NCBI RefSeq assembly: GCF_008086045.1
Contig: NZ_VSEY01000005.1
Span: 310,001-374,000, forward strand
From: Nonomuraea sp. PA05
GTDB taxonomy: Bacteria > Actinomycetota > Actinomycetes > Streptosporangiales > Streptosporangiaceae
Direction: 5' to 3'
DNA length: 64,000 nt
Shown here one piece after another: positions 26,242-34,700 of this stretch (its first letter is position 1; each line of letters begins with the position of its first letter). Under the pieces are notes generated by a model. That model made no database searches. It was not told the origin of the DNA and saw only the letters and a list, made by a program, of their open reading frames with translations. Made by a program: the position numbers and the translations under genes.

Positions 26242-27091
26242 GGAACACCTCCCCGGCATGGCGGCTGACCAGCGCCAGGTCCTCCTCGTGCTTGACGAGC
26301 AGCCCCGCGGCCCTGCGCATCGCCTCAGGACGGCTCGCGCCCTCGCGGGTCAGCGCCTGTACGCCGCGCGCCCACGTGGTGGACTCCGCGATGCCCGGCC
26401 GCTTGAGCAGGGCCAGGCCGCGGATGCGGTGCACGGCGGCCACGAGCTGGGCCGCGCTCCGCTCGTCCAGGCCGGGCGCCTGCGCCTGGATGATCGCCTG
26501 CTCCCGCTCCGCGTCGGGGAAGGGGATCCAGTGGTACAGGCAGCGGCGCTTGAGCGCGTCGTGCAGCTCGCGGGTCCGGTTCGAGGTGAGGACGACGAAC
26601 GGGTCGCTCGCCGCCCTGACCGTGCCCAGCTCGGGGATGGTGATCTGGTAGTCACCGAGGAACTCCAGCAGGAACGCCTCGAATTCGCTGTCCGCCCGGT
26701 CGATCTCGTCGATCAGCAGCACCGCGCCGGACGCCGCCCGCAACGCCCTCAGCAGCGGGCGCTCCAGCAGGAACTCCTCGCGGTACAGGTCGCCGACGCC
26801 GCGCCCCTCCACCTCGGCGGCCCGCAGCGACAGCAGTTGCTTCGGGTAGTCCCACTCGTACAGGGCCTGGGAGGCGTCCAGCCCCTCGTAGCACTGCAGC
26901 CGGATCAGCTCGCGGCCGAGCACCCGGGCCAGCACGTTCGCGACCTCCGTCTTGCCGACCCCCGGCTCGCCCTCCAGCAGCAGCGGCAGCCCGAGCACGC
27001 CCGCCAGGTGGACGGCGGTGAGCAGGCCCTCGTCGGCCAGGTAACCCTCCGCGCCCAGCTTCCTGCCGAGCGTCTCCCGGTCAGCCCGCAC
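26234..27091 (-). CDS. MoxR-type AAA ATPase, CoxD-like
   Basis: 285 residues. Walker A EGEPGVGKTE near residue 42, the CYEGLDASQALYEWDY segment specific to CoxD-like MoxR proteins, Walker B LLIDEIDRADSEFEAF and sensor LTSNRTRELHDALKRRC are all present. In carboxydotrophs CoxD and CoxE mature the Mo site of CO dehydrogenase; here the target would be the adjacent Mo hydroxylase. GTG start at 27091 overlaps the Mo subunit gene by 11 bp. Confidence 0.92.
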   Translation of the reverse strand: MRADRETLGRKLGAEGYLADEGLLTAVHLAGVLGLPLLLEGEPGVGKTEVANVLARVLGRELIRLQCYEGLDASQALYEWDYPKQLLSLRAAEVEGRGVGDLYREEFLLERPLLRALRAASGAVLLIDEIDRADSEFEAFLLEFLGDYQITIPELGTVRAASDPFVVLTSNRTRELHDALKRRCLYHWIPFPDAEREQAIIQAQAPGLDERSAAQLVAAVHRIRGLALLKRPGIAESTTWARGVQALTREGASRPEAMRRAAGLLVKHEEDLALVSRHAGEVFRD

Positions 27092-28097
27092 GGCCGGCCC
27101 GCAGCTCGTCGAGGCCGCGCAGCACCTTCTCCGGCGTGAACGGCATGCTGGTCAGCCGGACGCCGACCGCGTCGTACACCGCGTTGGCGATCGCCGGGAT
27201 CGGCGCGTTAGCCGTCATCTCGCCGATCCCCTTCGCCCCGAACGGCCCATTGCCGGCCGGTCGTTCGAGGAACGCGCTCGTCTGTTCCGGGAGGTCGGCC
27301 GGGCCCGGCATCAGGTACTCGACGAAGTCGGCGGGGCCGTGCTCGCGCGAGTGCGGGTAGTACGGCTCGGTCGACTCGAACAGCGCGTGCGACACGCCCA
27401 TCCAGGCGCCGCCCTCGACCTGCTGCGTCGCCATGGCCGGGTTGAGCGCCCGGCCGACCTCGTAGGTGTTGTAGAGCCGCAGCACCTCGATGACGCCGGT
27501 CTCGTCGTCCACCTCGACCTCGGCCACCGTGCACGCGTGCGCCTGGCAGGAGTCGGGGTCCATCTCGCCGGTCTCCGGCACCGGGGTGCTCGGCTCCTTG
27601 AGGTAGATGCCGCGGCCGGAGATGGTCCTGCCCTGACGGAAGTGCGCGGCCAGCGCGACGTCGCTGACGTGGATCTTCTTCTCCGCCGAGCCCTTGAGCC
27701 GGACGAAACCCGTCCCGTCGGTCTCCAGGTCGTCCGCGTCCACCTCCAGCTCGTCGGCGGCGACCTGGAGCAGCACGTCCCTGGCCTCGCGGGCCGCCAT
27801 GACCACGGCGTTGCCGATCCGGTGGGTGCCGCGGCTGGCGAACGTCCCCATGCAGTGCGGGCCGGTGTCGGTGTCGGCGGTGTCCACGATGATGTTCTCC
27901 ATCGGGACGCCGAGGGTCTCCGCCGCGCACTGCGCGACGACCGTCCGCAGGCCCTGGCCGAGATCCACCGAGGAGAGGGTGACCACGAAGCCGCCCATGG
28001 TGGTGGCGTGCACGAGCGCCTGCGACGGGTCGCCGCCGAGGTTCATGCCGGTCGGGTAGTTGACGGCCGCGTATCCGCGCCCCTGCCGCAACGCCAT
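27081..28097 (-). CDS. Molybdenum hydroxylase large subunit, C-terminal half (split gene)
   Basis: 338 residues corresponding to the second Mo-pterin-binding domain of xanthine dehydrogenase-type subunits (GYAAVNYPTGMNLGGDPSQ, TLSSVDLGQGL, GTFASRGTHRIG, and the catalytic-Glu region FGAKGIGEMTANAP). The upstream gene supplies the first half. The two are in the same frame, separated only by TGA GCG, and this half has its own GGAGG site 8 nt before the ATG at 28097. Together they total about 798 residues, the family's normal single-chain length. Two chains would assemble into one active site. Confidence 0.88.
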   Translation of the reverse strand: MALRQGRGYAAVNYPTGMNLGGDPSQALVHATTMGGFVVTLSSVDLGQGLRTVVAQCAAETLGVPMENIIVDTADTDTGPHCMGTFASRGTHRIGNAVVMAAREARDVLLQVAADELEVDADDLETDGTGFVRLKGSAEKKIHVSDVALAAHFRQGRTISGRGIYLKEPSTPVPETGEMDPDSCQAHACTVAEVEVDDETGVIEVLRLYNTYEVGRALNPAMATQQVEGGAWMGVSHALFESTEPYYPHSREHGPADFVEYLMPGPADLPEQTSAFLERPAGNGPFGAKGIGEMTANAPIPAIANAVYDAVGVRLTSMPFTPEKVLRGLDELRAGRAG

Positions 28098-28100
28098 CGC

Positions 28101-29483
28101 TCAGACCTCCGGTCGTTCGGTCGAGGACATCGCCAGGTACTCCGGCGGCAGGTCGTGCCCCACCAGGGCGGCGGCGCTCTGGATCACCTCGACCAGCGCC
28201 GTGCCCGACGCGATCTTGCGGTGCGCCTTCATGTCGCCGTCCCGGTAGGCGTTGATGAGCCGCAGCCGCAGCGGGTCCATGCCCAGTTCCCTGGCGACGT
28301 GGTCCATGTGCGACTCCAGCGCGAAGTCGCCGATCGTGACGCCGAACCCGCGCATCGCGCTGGACGGGGTGCGGTTCGTGTAGACGCAGTAGCAGTCCAC
28401 GTGCACGTTCGGGATCGTGTACGGGCCCGGCATGTGTGCCGCCGCCTTGGTGGTGCCGTACGGGCTGTGCCGGGAGTAGGCGCCCGCGTCCACGTGGAGG
28501 GTGACCTGGCGGGCGACGATCCGGCCGTCGTCCATGACGCCGTCCTTGATGTGGATGCGCTCGGCGGCGCGCGTGGACGACACCTGCATCTCCTCGGAGC
28601 GGCTGTAGACGTACTTGGCGGGCCGGCCGGTGAGCATGGCGGCGAGGCAGGCCAGGGGCTCGACGATGACGTCCACCTTGCCGCCGAAGCCGCCCCCGAC
28701 GGTGCCGCCGACGACGCGCAGGCCGGTGGGCGGGACGCCGAGGATGAGCGCGGTGTTGTCCAGGGTGAAGAAGGCGGCCTGGGTGTTGGAGTGGATCCGC
28801 AGCCGGCCGTCGCCCTGCGGGACGACGACGCAGCCGGTCGGCTCGGTCGGCGCGTGCTCGATGGGGGAGGAGCCGTAGCGGCCCTCGATGATCCGGTCCG
28901 CCTGCGCGAAGCCCTGCTCGACGTCGCCGAAGCGGATGCGGCGGCAGGGGTGCCCCTCGTAGACGAAGTGGTTGGCGCCCGCCTGCTTGATGATCGGCGC
29001 GCCGTCGGCCAGCGCCTCCTCCACGTCGAGGACGGCGGGCAGGTCGGTGTAGTCGACCACGACCCGGGCCGCGCCCTCGCGGGCGGCCTCCTCGGTCTCG
29101 GCGACCACGGCGACGATCGGCTCGCCCCGGTACAGGACCCGGTCCTCGGCCAGCACCGGCTCGTCGTCGGGGCCGACCCCGATCAGGCGCAGCACGACGT
29201 ACCAGTTGTTCGGCACGTCCTCGTGGGTGATGACCCGCAGCACGCCCGGCACCTCCAGGGCGCCGGAGACGTCCACCCGGTCGATGCGGGCGTGGTGCCG
29301 GGTGGACCGGTGGATCTTGACGTGCGTCAGCCCGGGCGGCGTCATGTCCTCGAAGAAGACCGTGCGGCCGGTGACGTGGCCGCGGGCGTCCGAGCGCTGG
29401 ACCGGGGTGCCGATGACGGAGAAGCCGCCCGCCCGCTCGCCCTTGAAGTAGGCCGTGTCGATCGGCGTGATCCGGCCGCCCAT
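28101..29483 (-). CDS. Molybdenum hydroxylase large subunit, N-terminal half (split gene)
   Basis: 460 residues from ATG 29483 (MGGRITPIDTAYFKGERAGG), overlapping the 2Fe-2S gene stop by one base. It contains the a/b hammerhead domain (RSDARGHVTGRTVFFEDM) and the first Mo-cofactor domain (VVGGTVGGGFGGKVD). The active-site loop reads SSAMRGFG, the xanthine-dehydrogenase wording; carbon monoxide dehydrogenases have AYRCSFR, so this is not a CODH. It ends TERPEV at a TGA in frame with the next gene. Substrate probably an N-heterocycle or aldehyde, unproven. Confidence 0.88.
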   Translation of the reverse strand: MGGRITPIDTAYFKGERAGGFSVIGTPVQRSDARGHVTGRTVFFEDMTPPGLTHVKIHRSTRHHARIDRVDVSGALEVPGVLRVITHEDVPNNWYVVLRLIGVGPDDEPVLAEDRVLYRGEPIVAVVAETEEAAREGAARVVVDYTDLPAVLDVEEALADGAPIIKQAGANHFVYEGHPCRRIRFGDVEQGFAQADRIIEGRYGSSPIEHAPTEPTGCVVVPQGDGRLRIHSNTQAAFFTLDNTALILGVPPTGLRVVGGTVGGGFGGKVDVIVEPLACLAAMLTGRPAKYVYSRSEEMQVSSTRAAERIHIKDGVMDDGRIVARQVTLHVDAGAYSRHSPYGTTKAAAHMPGPYTIPNVHVDCYCVYTNRTPSSAMRGFGVTIGDFALESHMDHVARELGMDPLRLRLINAYRDGDMKAHRKIASGTALVEVIQSAAALVGHDLPPEYLAMSSTERPEV

Positions 29484-29974
29484 CAGACGTCGGCCTTCGC
29501 GGCGGCGCGGCGGCGCTGCGCGGCGGACAGCACGGCGGTGATGATCGGCTCGTATCCGGTGCAGCGGCAGACGTTCCCGCAGATCGCCTCCGTGACGTCC
29601 TGGCGGGTCGGATCCGGCTCGCGGTCGAGCAGCGCCGTGGCCGACATGATCATCCCGGGGGTGCAGAAGCCGCACTGCGTGGCGAAGCCGTCCACGAACG
29701 CCTGCTGCACGTCGGTGAGCCGGTCGCCGTCGGCCAGGCCCTCGATCGTCTCCACGGCGCAGCCGTCGACGGTCACTACGGGGACGAGGCAGGCGACCAC
29801 GGGCCGGCCGTCCAGCAGCACCGTGCAACTGCCGCAGCCGCCCTGCCCGCACCCGCGTTTGGCGCCCATCAGCCCGAACGTCTCGCGCAGGGTGCCCAGC
29901 AAGGTGGTCGAGGGGCGGGCGATCAGCTCGCGTTCGGTCCCGTTCAGTGTGAGGGTGACGATGGTCGAGGGCAT
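29483..29974 (-). CDS. Molybdenum hydroxylase 2Fe-2S subunit
   Basis: 163 residues from ATG 29974, chosen for the AAAGGGG site just upstream; an ATG at 29989 adds five residues. Two cluster motifs are complete: the plant-ferredoxin type CGQGGCGSC plus a following Cys in VVACLV, and the C-terminal CGFC...CRC helical-bundle cluster (TQCGFCTPGMIMSA, GNVCRCTGY). It transfers electrons from the Mo site to the FAD subunit. Located between the FAD and Mo genes as in the coxM-coxS-coxL order. Confidence 0.94.
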   Translation of the reverse strand: MPSTIVTLTLNGTERELIARPSTTLLGTLRETFGLMGAKRGCGQGGCGSCTVLLDGRPVVACLVPVVTVDGCAVETIEGLADGDRLTDVQQAFVDGFATQCGFCTPGMIMSATALLDREPDPTRQDVTEAICGNVCRCTGYEPIITAVLSAAQRRRAAAKADV

Positions 29975-29985
29975 GCGTTCCCCTT

Positions 29986-30831
29986 TCATGATCCCAGCAG
30001 GGCGCGGCGCAGGTGGACGGGGTAGACGCGGGCGCGGTACCAGGCGGAGGCGTAGGCGTCGTCGAACGGCTCGATCACGTCCGCCTCGGCCGCCTGGGCG
30101 ATGACCTCGGGCGTGAGCGGCGCGCCCCGCAGCACCCGCTCGGCGCCGGACGCCCGCAGCAGGCGGCGCGAGAGGCCGCCGAGGGCGAGCCTGACGTCGC
30201 GGACCAGGCCGTCCTCGATCGTGATCCGGGCCGCCACCGTGACGATGGAGCCCGAGTTGAGCCGCCGGCGGCTCGCCTTGTAGAAGCGGAAGGTGCCCTC
30301 CGCCGGGGCGGTGAACCGGATGGAGGTCACCAGGTCGCCCGCGGGCAGGCCGTCCGCGACGACCCGTTCCAGGGGTTCGCGGCGGGTGCCGTCCGCGCCG
30401 AGCACGTCGAGCTCCGCGTCCAGGGCGAGCAGGGCCGCCGCCAGGTCGCCGTACGGCTGCGGCACGAACAGGTTCCCCGCCACGGTGGCGAGGCTGCGCA
30501 CCGGCGGGGAGGCGATCGAGCGCACGCAGGGGGACAGGTAGCGCAGCCGGGCGTCGTCCTCGACGTCGGCGAGCGTGGTGGCCGCCCCCAGCGTCACGGT
30601 GGCGCCTCCGGCGCCGGCGAGCGTGGTGGCAGCCCCCGGGGAAGCGCCGCCGCCCTCGACGAGGATGCCGCTCAGCCCGGCCTTGCGCAGGCTGACGAGC
30701 CGCAGGTCGCCGGTGGCCGCGTCGTTCAGCCTGGTCATCAGGTGGGTGCCGCCGCCCAGGGGGAGTGCCCCGGTGCGCAGGCCCGCGTGCGCGGCCTCGG
30801 CACTGTCTGGCATCTCAACCGATATCAGCAT
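29986..30831 (-). CDS. Molybdenum hydroxylase FAD-binding subunit
   Basis: 281 residues from ATG 30831, preceded by GGGAG at 5 nt. Contains LPLGGGTHLMTRLN (FAD pyrophosphate loop), IASPPVRSLATVAGNLFVPQPYGD (second FAD motif, the family's T-GGN/A-GN) and a C-terminal CO-dehydrogenase flavoprotein domain. First gene of the leftward operon, immediately downstream of the 18-bp palindrome and divergent from the GntR gene. The upstream open extension to 31497 is a shadow of the regulator. Confidence 0.92.
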   Translation of the reverse strand: MLISVEMPDSAEAAHAGLRTGALPLGGGTHLMTRLNDAATGDLRLVSLRKAGLSGILVEGGGASPGAATTLAGAGGATVTLGAATTLADVEDDARLRYLSPCVRSIASPPVRSLATVAGNLFVPQPYGDLAAALLALDAELDVLGADGTRREPLERVVADGLPAGDLVTSIRFTAPAEGTFRFYKASRRRLNSGSIVTVAARITIEDGLVRDVRLALGGLSRRLLRASGAERVLRGAPLTPEVIAQAAEADVIEPFDDAYASAWYRARVYPVHLRRALLGS

Positions 30832-30841
30832 TTGCGCTCCC

Positions 30842-30859
30842 ATTATCGATATCGATAAT
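30842..30859. promoter_or_regulatory. Perfect 18-bp palindrome, operator between GntR and the Mo hydroxylase operon
   Basis: ATTATCGATATCGATAAT is a perfect palindrome. Reading leftward it lies at the expected start site of a promoter with TTGACT (30885-30890), a 16-bp spacer and TACTCT (30863-30868). A repressor bound here would block the operon. The divergent FCD-GntR gene is the natural regulator. Confidence 0.65.
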
Positions 30860-30913
30860 TGGAGAGTAGATGGCATGATCCAAGAGTCAAGGCCCTTCTG
30901 AGGCGCGGGAGGC

Positions 30914-31612
30914 TTGTTGTCCGGACCCTCCGAACCCACGGTGAACCCGCGCGTCGCCCGGCCGACCCTCAGCCGGCAGATCCGCGACGGCCTGCTGCAC
31001 CGCATCGTCGCCGGTGAGCTGGGCGAGGGCGACCGCCTGATCGAGACGAAGATCGCCCAGGAGTTCGGCACCAGCCAGGCCCCGGTCAGGGAGGCGCTCC
31101 GGCAGCTCGAAGGGCTCGGCCTCATCGAGAGCCAGCCCCGCCACGGCAGCCGGGTGCTGCCGTTCGCCGAGCAGACGATCCGGGAGGCGTACATCATGCG
31201 GGCGGCGCTGGAGGAGACGGCGACGCGGCTCGCGATGCTCGCCGGGACCCTGCCGTTCGACCGGCTCGGGGAGGCGGTCGAGGAGATGCACCGCTGCGCG
31301 CGCGACGGCGACGTGCCCGGCATCGGCCTGGCCAGCGCCCGCTTCCACCGGCACGTCGTGCAGGCAGGCGGCAACGGGCTGCTCACCCGCGCCTGGGAGG
31401 CGCTGCAGATCGAGGCGCGCACGGCCATCGCCCTGATGGTCATCGGGCCGGAGCTCGGGCGGGTCGCCGGGGAGCACCGGGAGCTGCTGGACGTCATGCG
31501 CGCCGGGGACGTCGAGACGGCCTGCCGGCACGCCCGCGACCACCAGTGGGCCTACGCCGACACGCCGCACGACCCGTACGGGACGCCGAGACGCCGGGAC
31601 GGCGACGCGTGA
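30914..31612 (+). CDS. GntR/FCD (FadR subfamily) regulator
   Basis: 232 residues. N-terminal winged helix (LSRQIRDGLLHRIVAGELGE ... TSQAPVREALRQLEGLGLIE) and C-terminal all-helical FCD effector domain with metal-binding residues in RFHRHVVQAG and the downstream GEHRELL and ACRHARDH. No ATG is available; TTG at 30914 or 30917 sits right after GGGAGG, and a GTG at 30941 lacks a ribosome site. Divergent from the Mo hydroxylase operon, which it probably represses until a catabolic substrate binds the FCD pocket. Confidence 0.88.
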   Translation: MLSGPSEPTVNPRVARPTLSRQIRDGLLHRIVAGELGEGDRLIETKIAQEFGTSQAPVREALRQLEGLGLIESQPRHGSRVLPFAEQTIREAYIMRAALEETATRLAMLAGTLPFDRLGEAVEEMHRCARDGDVPGIGLASARFHRHVVQAGGNGLLTRAWEALQIEARTAIALMVIGPELGRVAGEHRELLDVMRAGDVETACRHARDHQWAYADTPHDPYGTPRRRDGDA

Positions 31613-31787
31613 GGTCACGCGTCTTCCCCGTTGCCGGACCGCCGCGAGCTTACGGTCAGGCGGAATAGGCGCGACCGCGGCAGCCGTTGGGCCTTGGGTG
31701 GCGCGAACGCCACGACAGTGGCGGATGATGCGGTTACCGTGGCAGGTGTCTGCACGGGCATCGACCGCCTGACTCAGGGAGCAGCGT

Positions 31788-34700
31788 TTGCGTAGCGACT
31801 CGGTCGATGTACGTCCCAAGGCCGCCACGGCGGTCTTCCCCGCCGGCGTGCTGGCGCCGCCCCCGCGCACCCTGGTGGACGTCCTCGACGCGACCGCCCG
31901 CCTGCACCCCGACGCGCCCGCGCTGGACGACGGCACCGTGTGCCTGACCTACCGCGAGCTGCGCGCGCAGGTGGACCGGATGGCCGCGGAGCTGAGGGAG
32001 GCGGGCATCGGGCGCGGCGCCAGGGCCGGCGTGCGCGTCGTGTCCGGGACGGCCGAGTTGTACCTGTCCATCCTGGCCGTGCTGGCCGCCGGCGCCGCGT
32101 ACGTGCCGGTGGACGCCGACGACCCCGACGAGCGCGCCGAGCTGGTCTTCACCGAGGCGGGCGTGCACGCGGTCATCACCGACAAGCTCACCGTGAACGA
32201 AACCAGGGACGACGGCGGCCCGCCCGCCCCCGGCGACGACGCGTGGATCATCTTCACCTCCGGCTCCACCGGCAAGCCGAAGGGCGTCGCCGTGACGCAC
32301 CGGTCGGCGGCGGCCTTCGTGGACGCGGAGGCGGGCCTGTTCCTGCGGGAGCGCCCGCTGGGCCCCGGCGACCGGGTGCTGGCCGGGCTGTCGGTGGCCT
32401 TCGACGCCTCGTGCGAGGAGATGTGGCTGGCCTGGCGGCACGGCGCCTGCCTGGTGCCCGCGCCCCGGTCCCTGGTGCGGACGGGCATGGACCTCGGCCC
32501 GTGGCTGGCGGACAAGGGCATCACGGTCGTCTCGACGGTGCCGACGCTGGCCGCGCTCTGGCCGGTCGAGCACCTCGCCGGCATCCGGCTGCTGATCTTC
32601 GGCGGGGAGGCGTGCCCGCCCGAGCTGGCCGAGCGGCTGGCCTTACCGCAGCGGGAGGTGTGGAACACCTACGGGCCCACCGAGGCGACGGTGGTGGCGT
32701 CGGCGGCGCCGCTCACCGGCGAGCAGCCGGTCCGCATCGGGCTGCCGCTCGACGGGTGGGACCTCGCGGTGGTCGGCGACGGCGGCGAGCCGGTCGTCAT
32801 GGGGGAGACCGGCGAGCTGGTGATCGGCGGCGTCGGGCTGGCCCGCTACCTCGACCCGGTCAAGGACGCCGAGAAGTACGCGCCGCTGCCGTCGCTCGGC
32901 TGGACGCGCGCCTACCGCAGCGGCGACCTGGTGCGGGCCGACCCCGAGGGCCTGGTGTTCGTCGGCCGGGCCGACGACCAGGTGAAGCTGGGCGGGCGCA
33001 GGATCGAGCTGGGCGAGGTGGACGCCGCGTTGCAGGCGCTGCCCGGCGTCACCGGAGCGGCCGCCGCCGTGCGCACCGCGGGCGGCGGGCACCAGATCCT
33101 CGTCGGGTACGTCGTCACAGGCCCCGGCTTCGACGCCGGAGAGGCCCGCGACCTGCTCGCCGACTCGCTGCCCGCCGCCCTGGTGCCGCGCCTGGCCCCG
33201 GTCGGCGCGCTGCCCACCAGGACCTCGGGCAAGATCGACCGCGACGCGCTGCCCTGGCCGCTGACCGGCCTGAGCGCGTCCGCCGCCGGGCTGAGCCCGG
33301 CCGAGACCATGCTGGCCGAACAGTGGACCGCCATCCTGGGGGTGGCGCCGGAAGGGCCCGGCGAGGACTTCTTCGCCAACGGCGGCACCAGCCTCGCGGC
33401 GGCCAGGCTGGTCTCCGTGCTGCGCCCCGACTACCCCGACGTGGCCGTGGGCGACGTGTACGCGCAGCCGACGCTGGCCGGGCTGGCCTCGCTCCTGGAC
33501 GCCAGGGGCGAGGCCGAGCCCGCCAGGCCGCCCGTGACGCCCATGCCCCGGCGGGCCGCGCTGCTCCAGACGCTGCTCATGGTGCCGCTGCTCACCGCCG
33601 GCGCGATGCGCTGGGTCGTCCCGCTGGCCGCGCTCGGCAACGTGCTGGCGGCCCCGTGGGCCCCGGCGGTGTCGTGGTGGTGGGTGGCGCTGGGCGCGCT
33701 GGCGTTCCTCACCCCGATGGGCAGGATCGGCCTGTCGGCGGCGCTGGCCCGGCTGGTGCTGCGCGGCGTGCGGCCGGGCAGCCATCCGCGCGGCGGCGCC
33801 GTGCATCTCAGGCTGTGGTTCGCGGAGCAGTTCGCGGCCAGGCTCGGCGTGCCCGACCTGGCCAGCGCGCCCTGGATGACCTGGTACGCCCGGCTGCTCG
33901 GCGCCCAGGTGGGCGCGGACGCCGACCTGCACTCGCCGCCGCCCGTCACGGGCCTGCTCAAGGTGGGCAGGGGCGCGTCGGTCGAGCAGGAGGTGGACCT
34001 CAGCGGCCACTGGTACGACGGCGACGTCCTGCACGTCGGCGAGATCCGGATCGGCGCCGGCGCGACCGTCGGCTCCCGCTCGACGCTGCTGCCTGGCGCC
34101 AAGATCGGCAAGAACTCGCAGGTGGCGCCCGGGTCGGCGGTCGTCGGCGGCGTGCCGTCCGGCGAGCTGTGGGCCGGCGTGCCGGCGTTCCGCCAGGGCA
34201 AGTCGCGCAAGCCGGGTGAGCGGGCCACCCGCTCCCCCTATTGGACGGCCGTGTACGGGGTGACCGCCTTCGCGCTCAGCCTGCTCCCCGTCGCCGCCGC
34301 CGCGGCCGCCTTCGCGGTGCTGGCCTGGTTCGCCCGCGGGACACGCACGCTCGGCGACGCGCTCACCGCCGCCCTGGCCGGCGTGCCGCTCGCGACGATC
34401 ACCGGCATGGCCGCCTTCGCGCTGCTCACGCTGATCAGCGTGCGGCTGCTCGGCCTGGGCCTGCACGCCGGGCAACATCCGGTGCACAGCCGCCAGGCCT
34501 GGCAGGCCTGGGCGACCGGGCGGCTGATGGCCGCGGCCCGCGTCTGGCTGTTCCCCCTGTACGCCAGCGTCCTGACCCCCGCGTGGCTGCGGGCGCTCGG
34601 CATGAAGGTGGGCCGGGGCGTCGAGCTGTCCACGGTGCTGGCGCTGCCCACGATGACGTCGGTCGGCGACGGGGCCTTCCTGGCCGACGACACGATGGTC

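Noticed and set aside
28095..28103. Selenocysteine or read-through at the TGA codons (also 37455-37457)
   Set aside because: No adjacent selenocysteine machinery is visible, the residues are not at known Sec positions, and the following bases (G and A) are not the favoured read-through context.
28101..29483. Carbon monoxide dehydrogenase identity, suggested by CoxD/CoxE neighbours
   Set aside because: The active-site loop is AMRGFG rather than AYRCSFR, so the enzyme is of xanthine dehydrogenase type.
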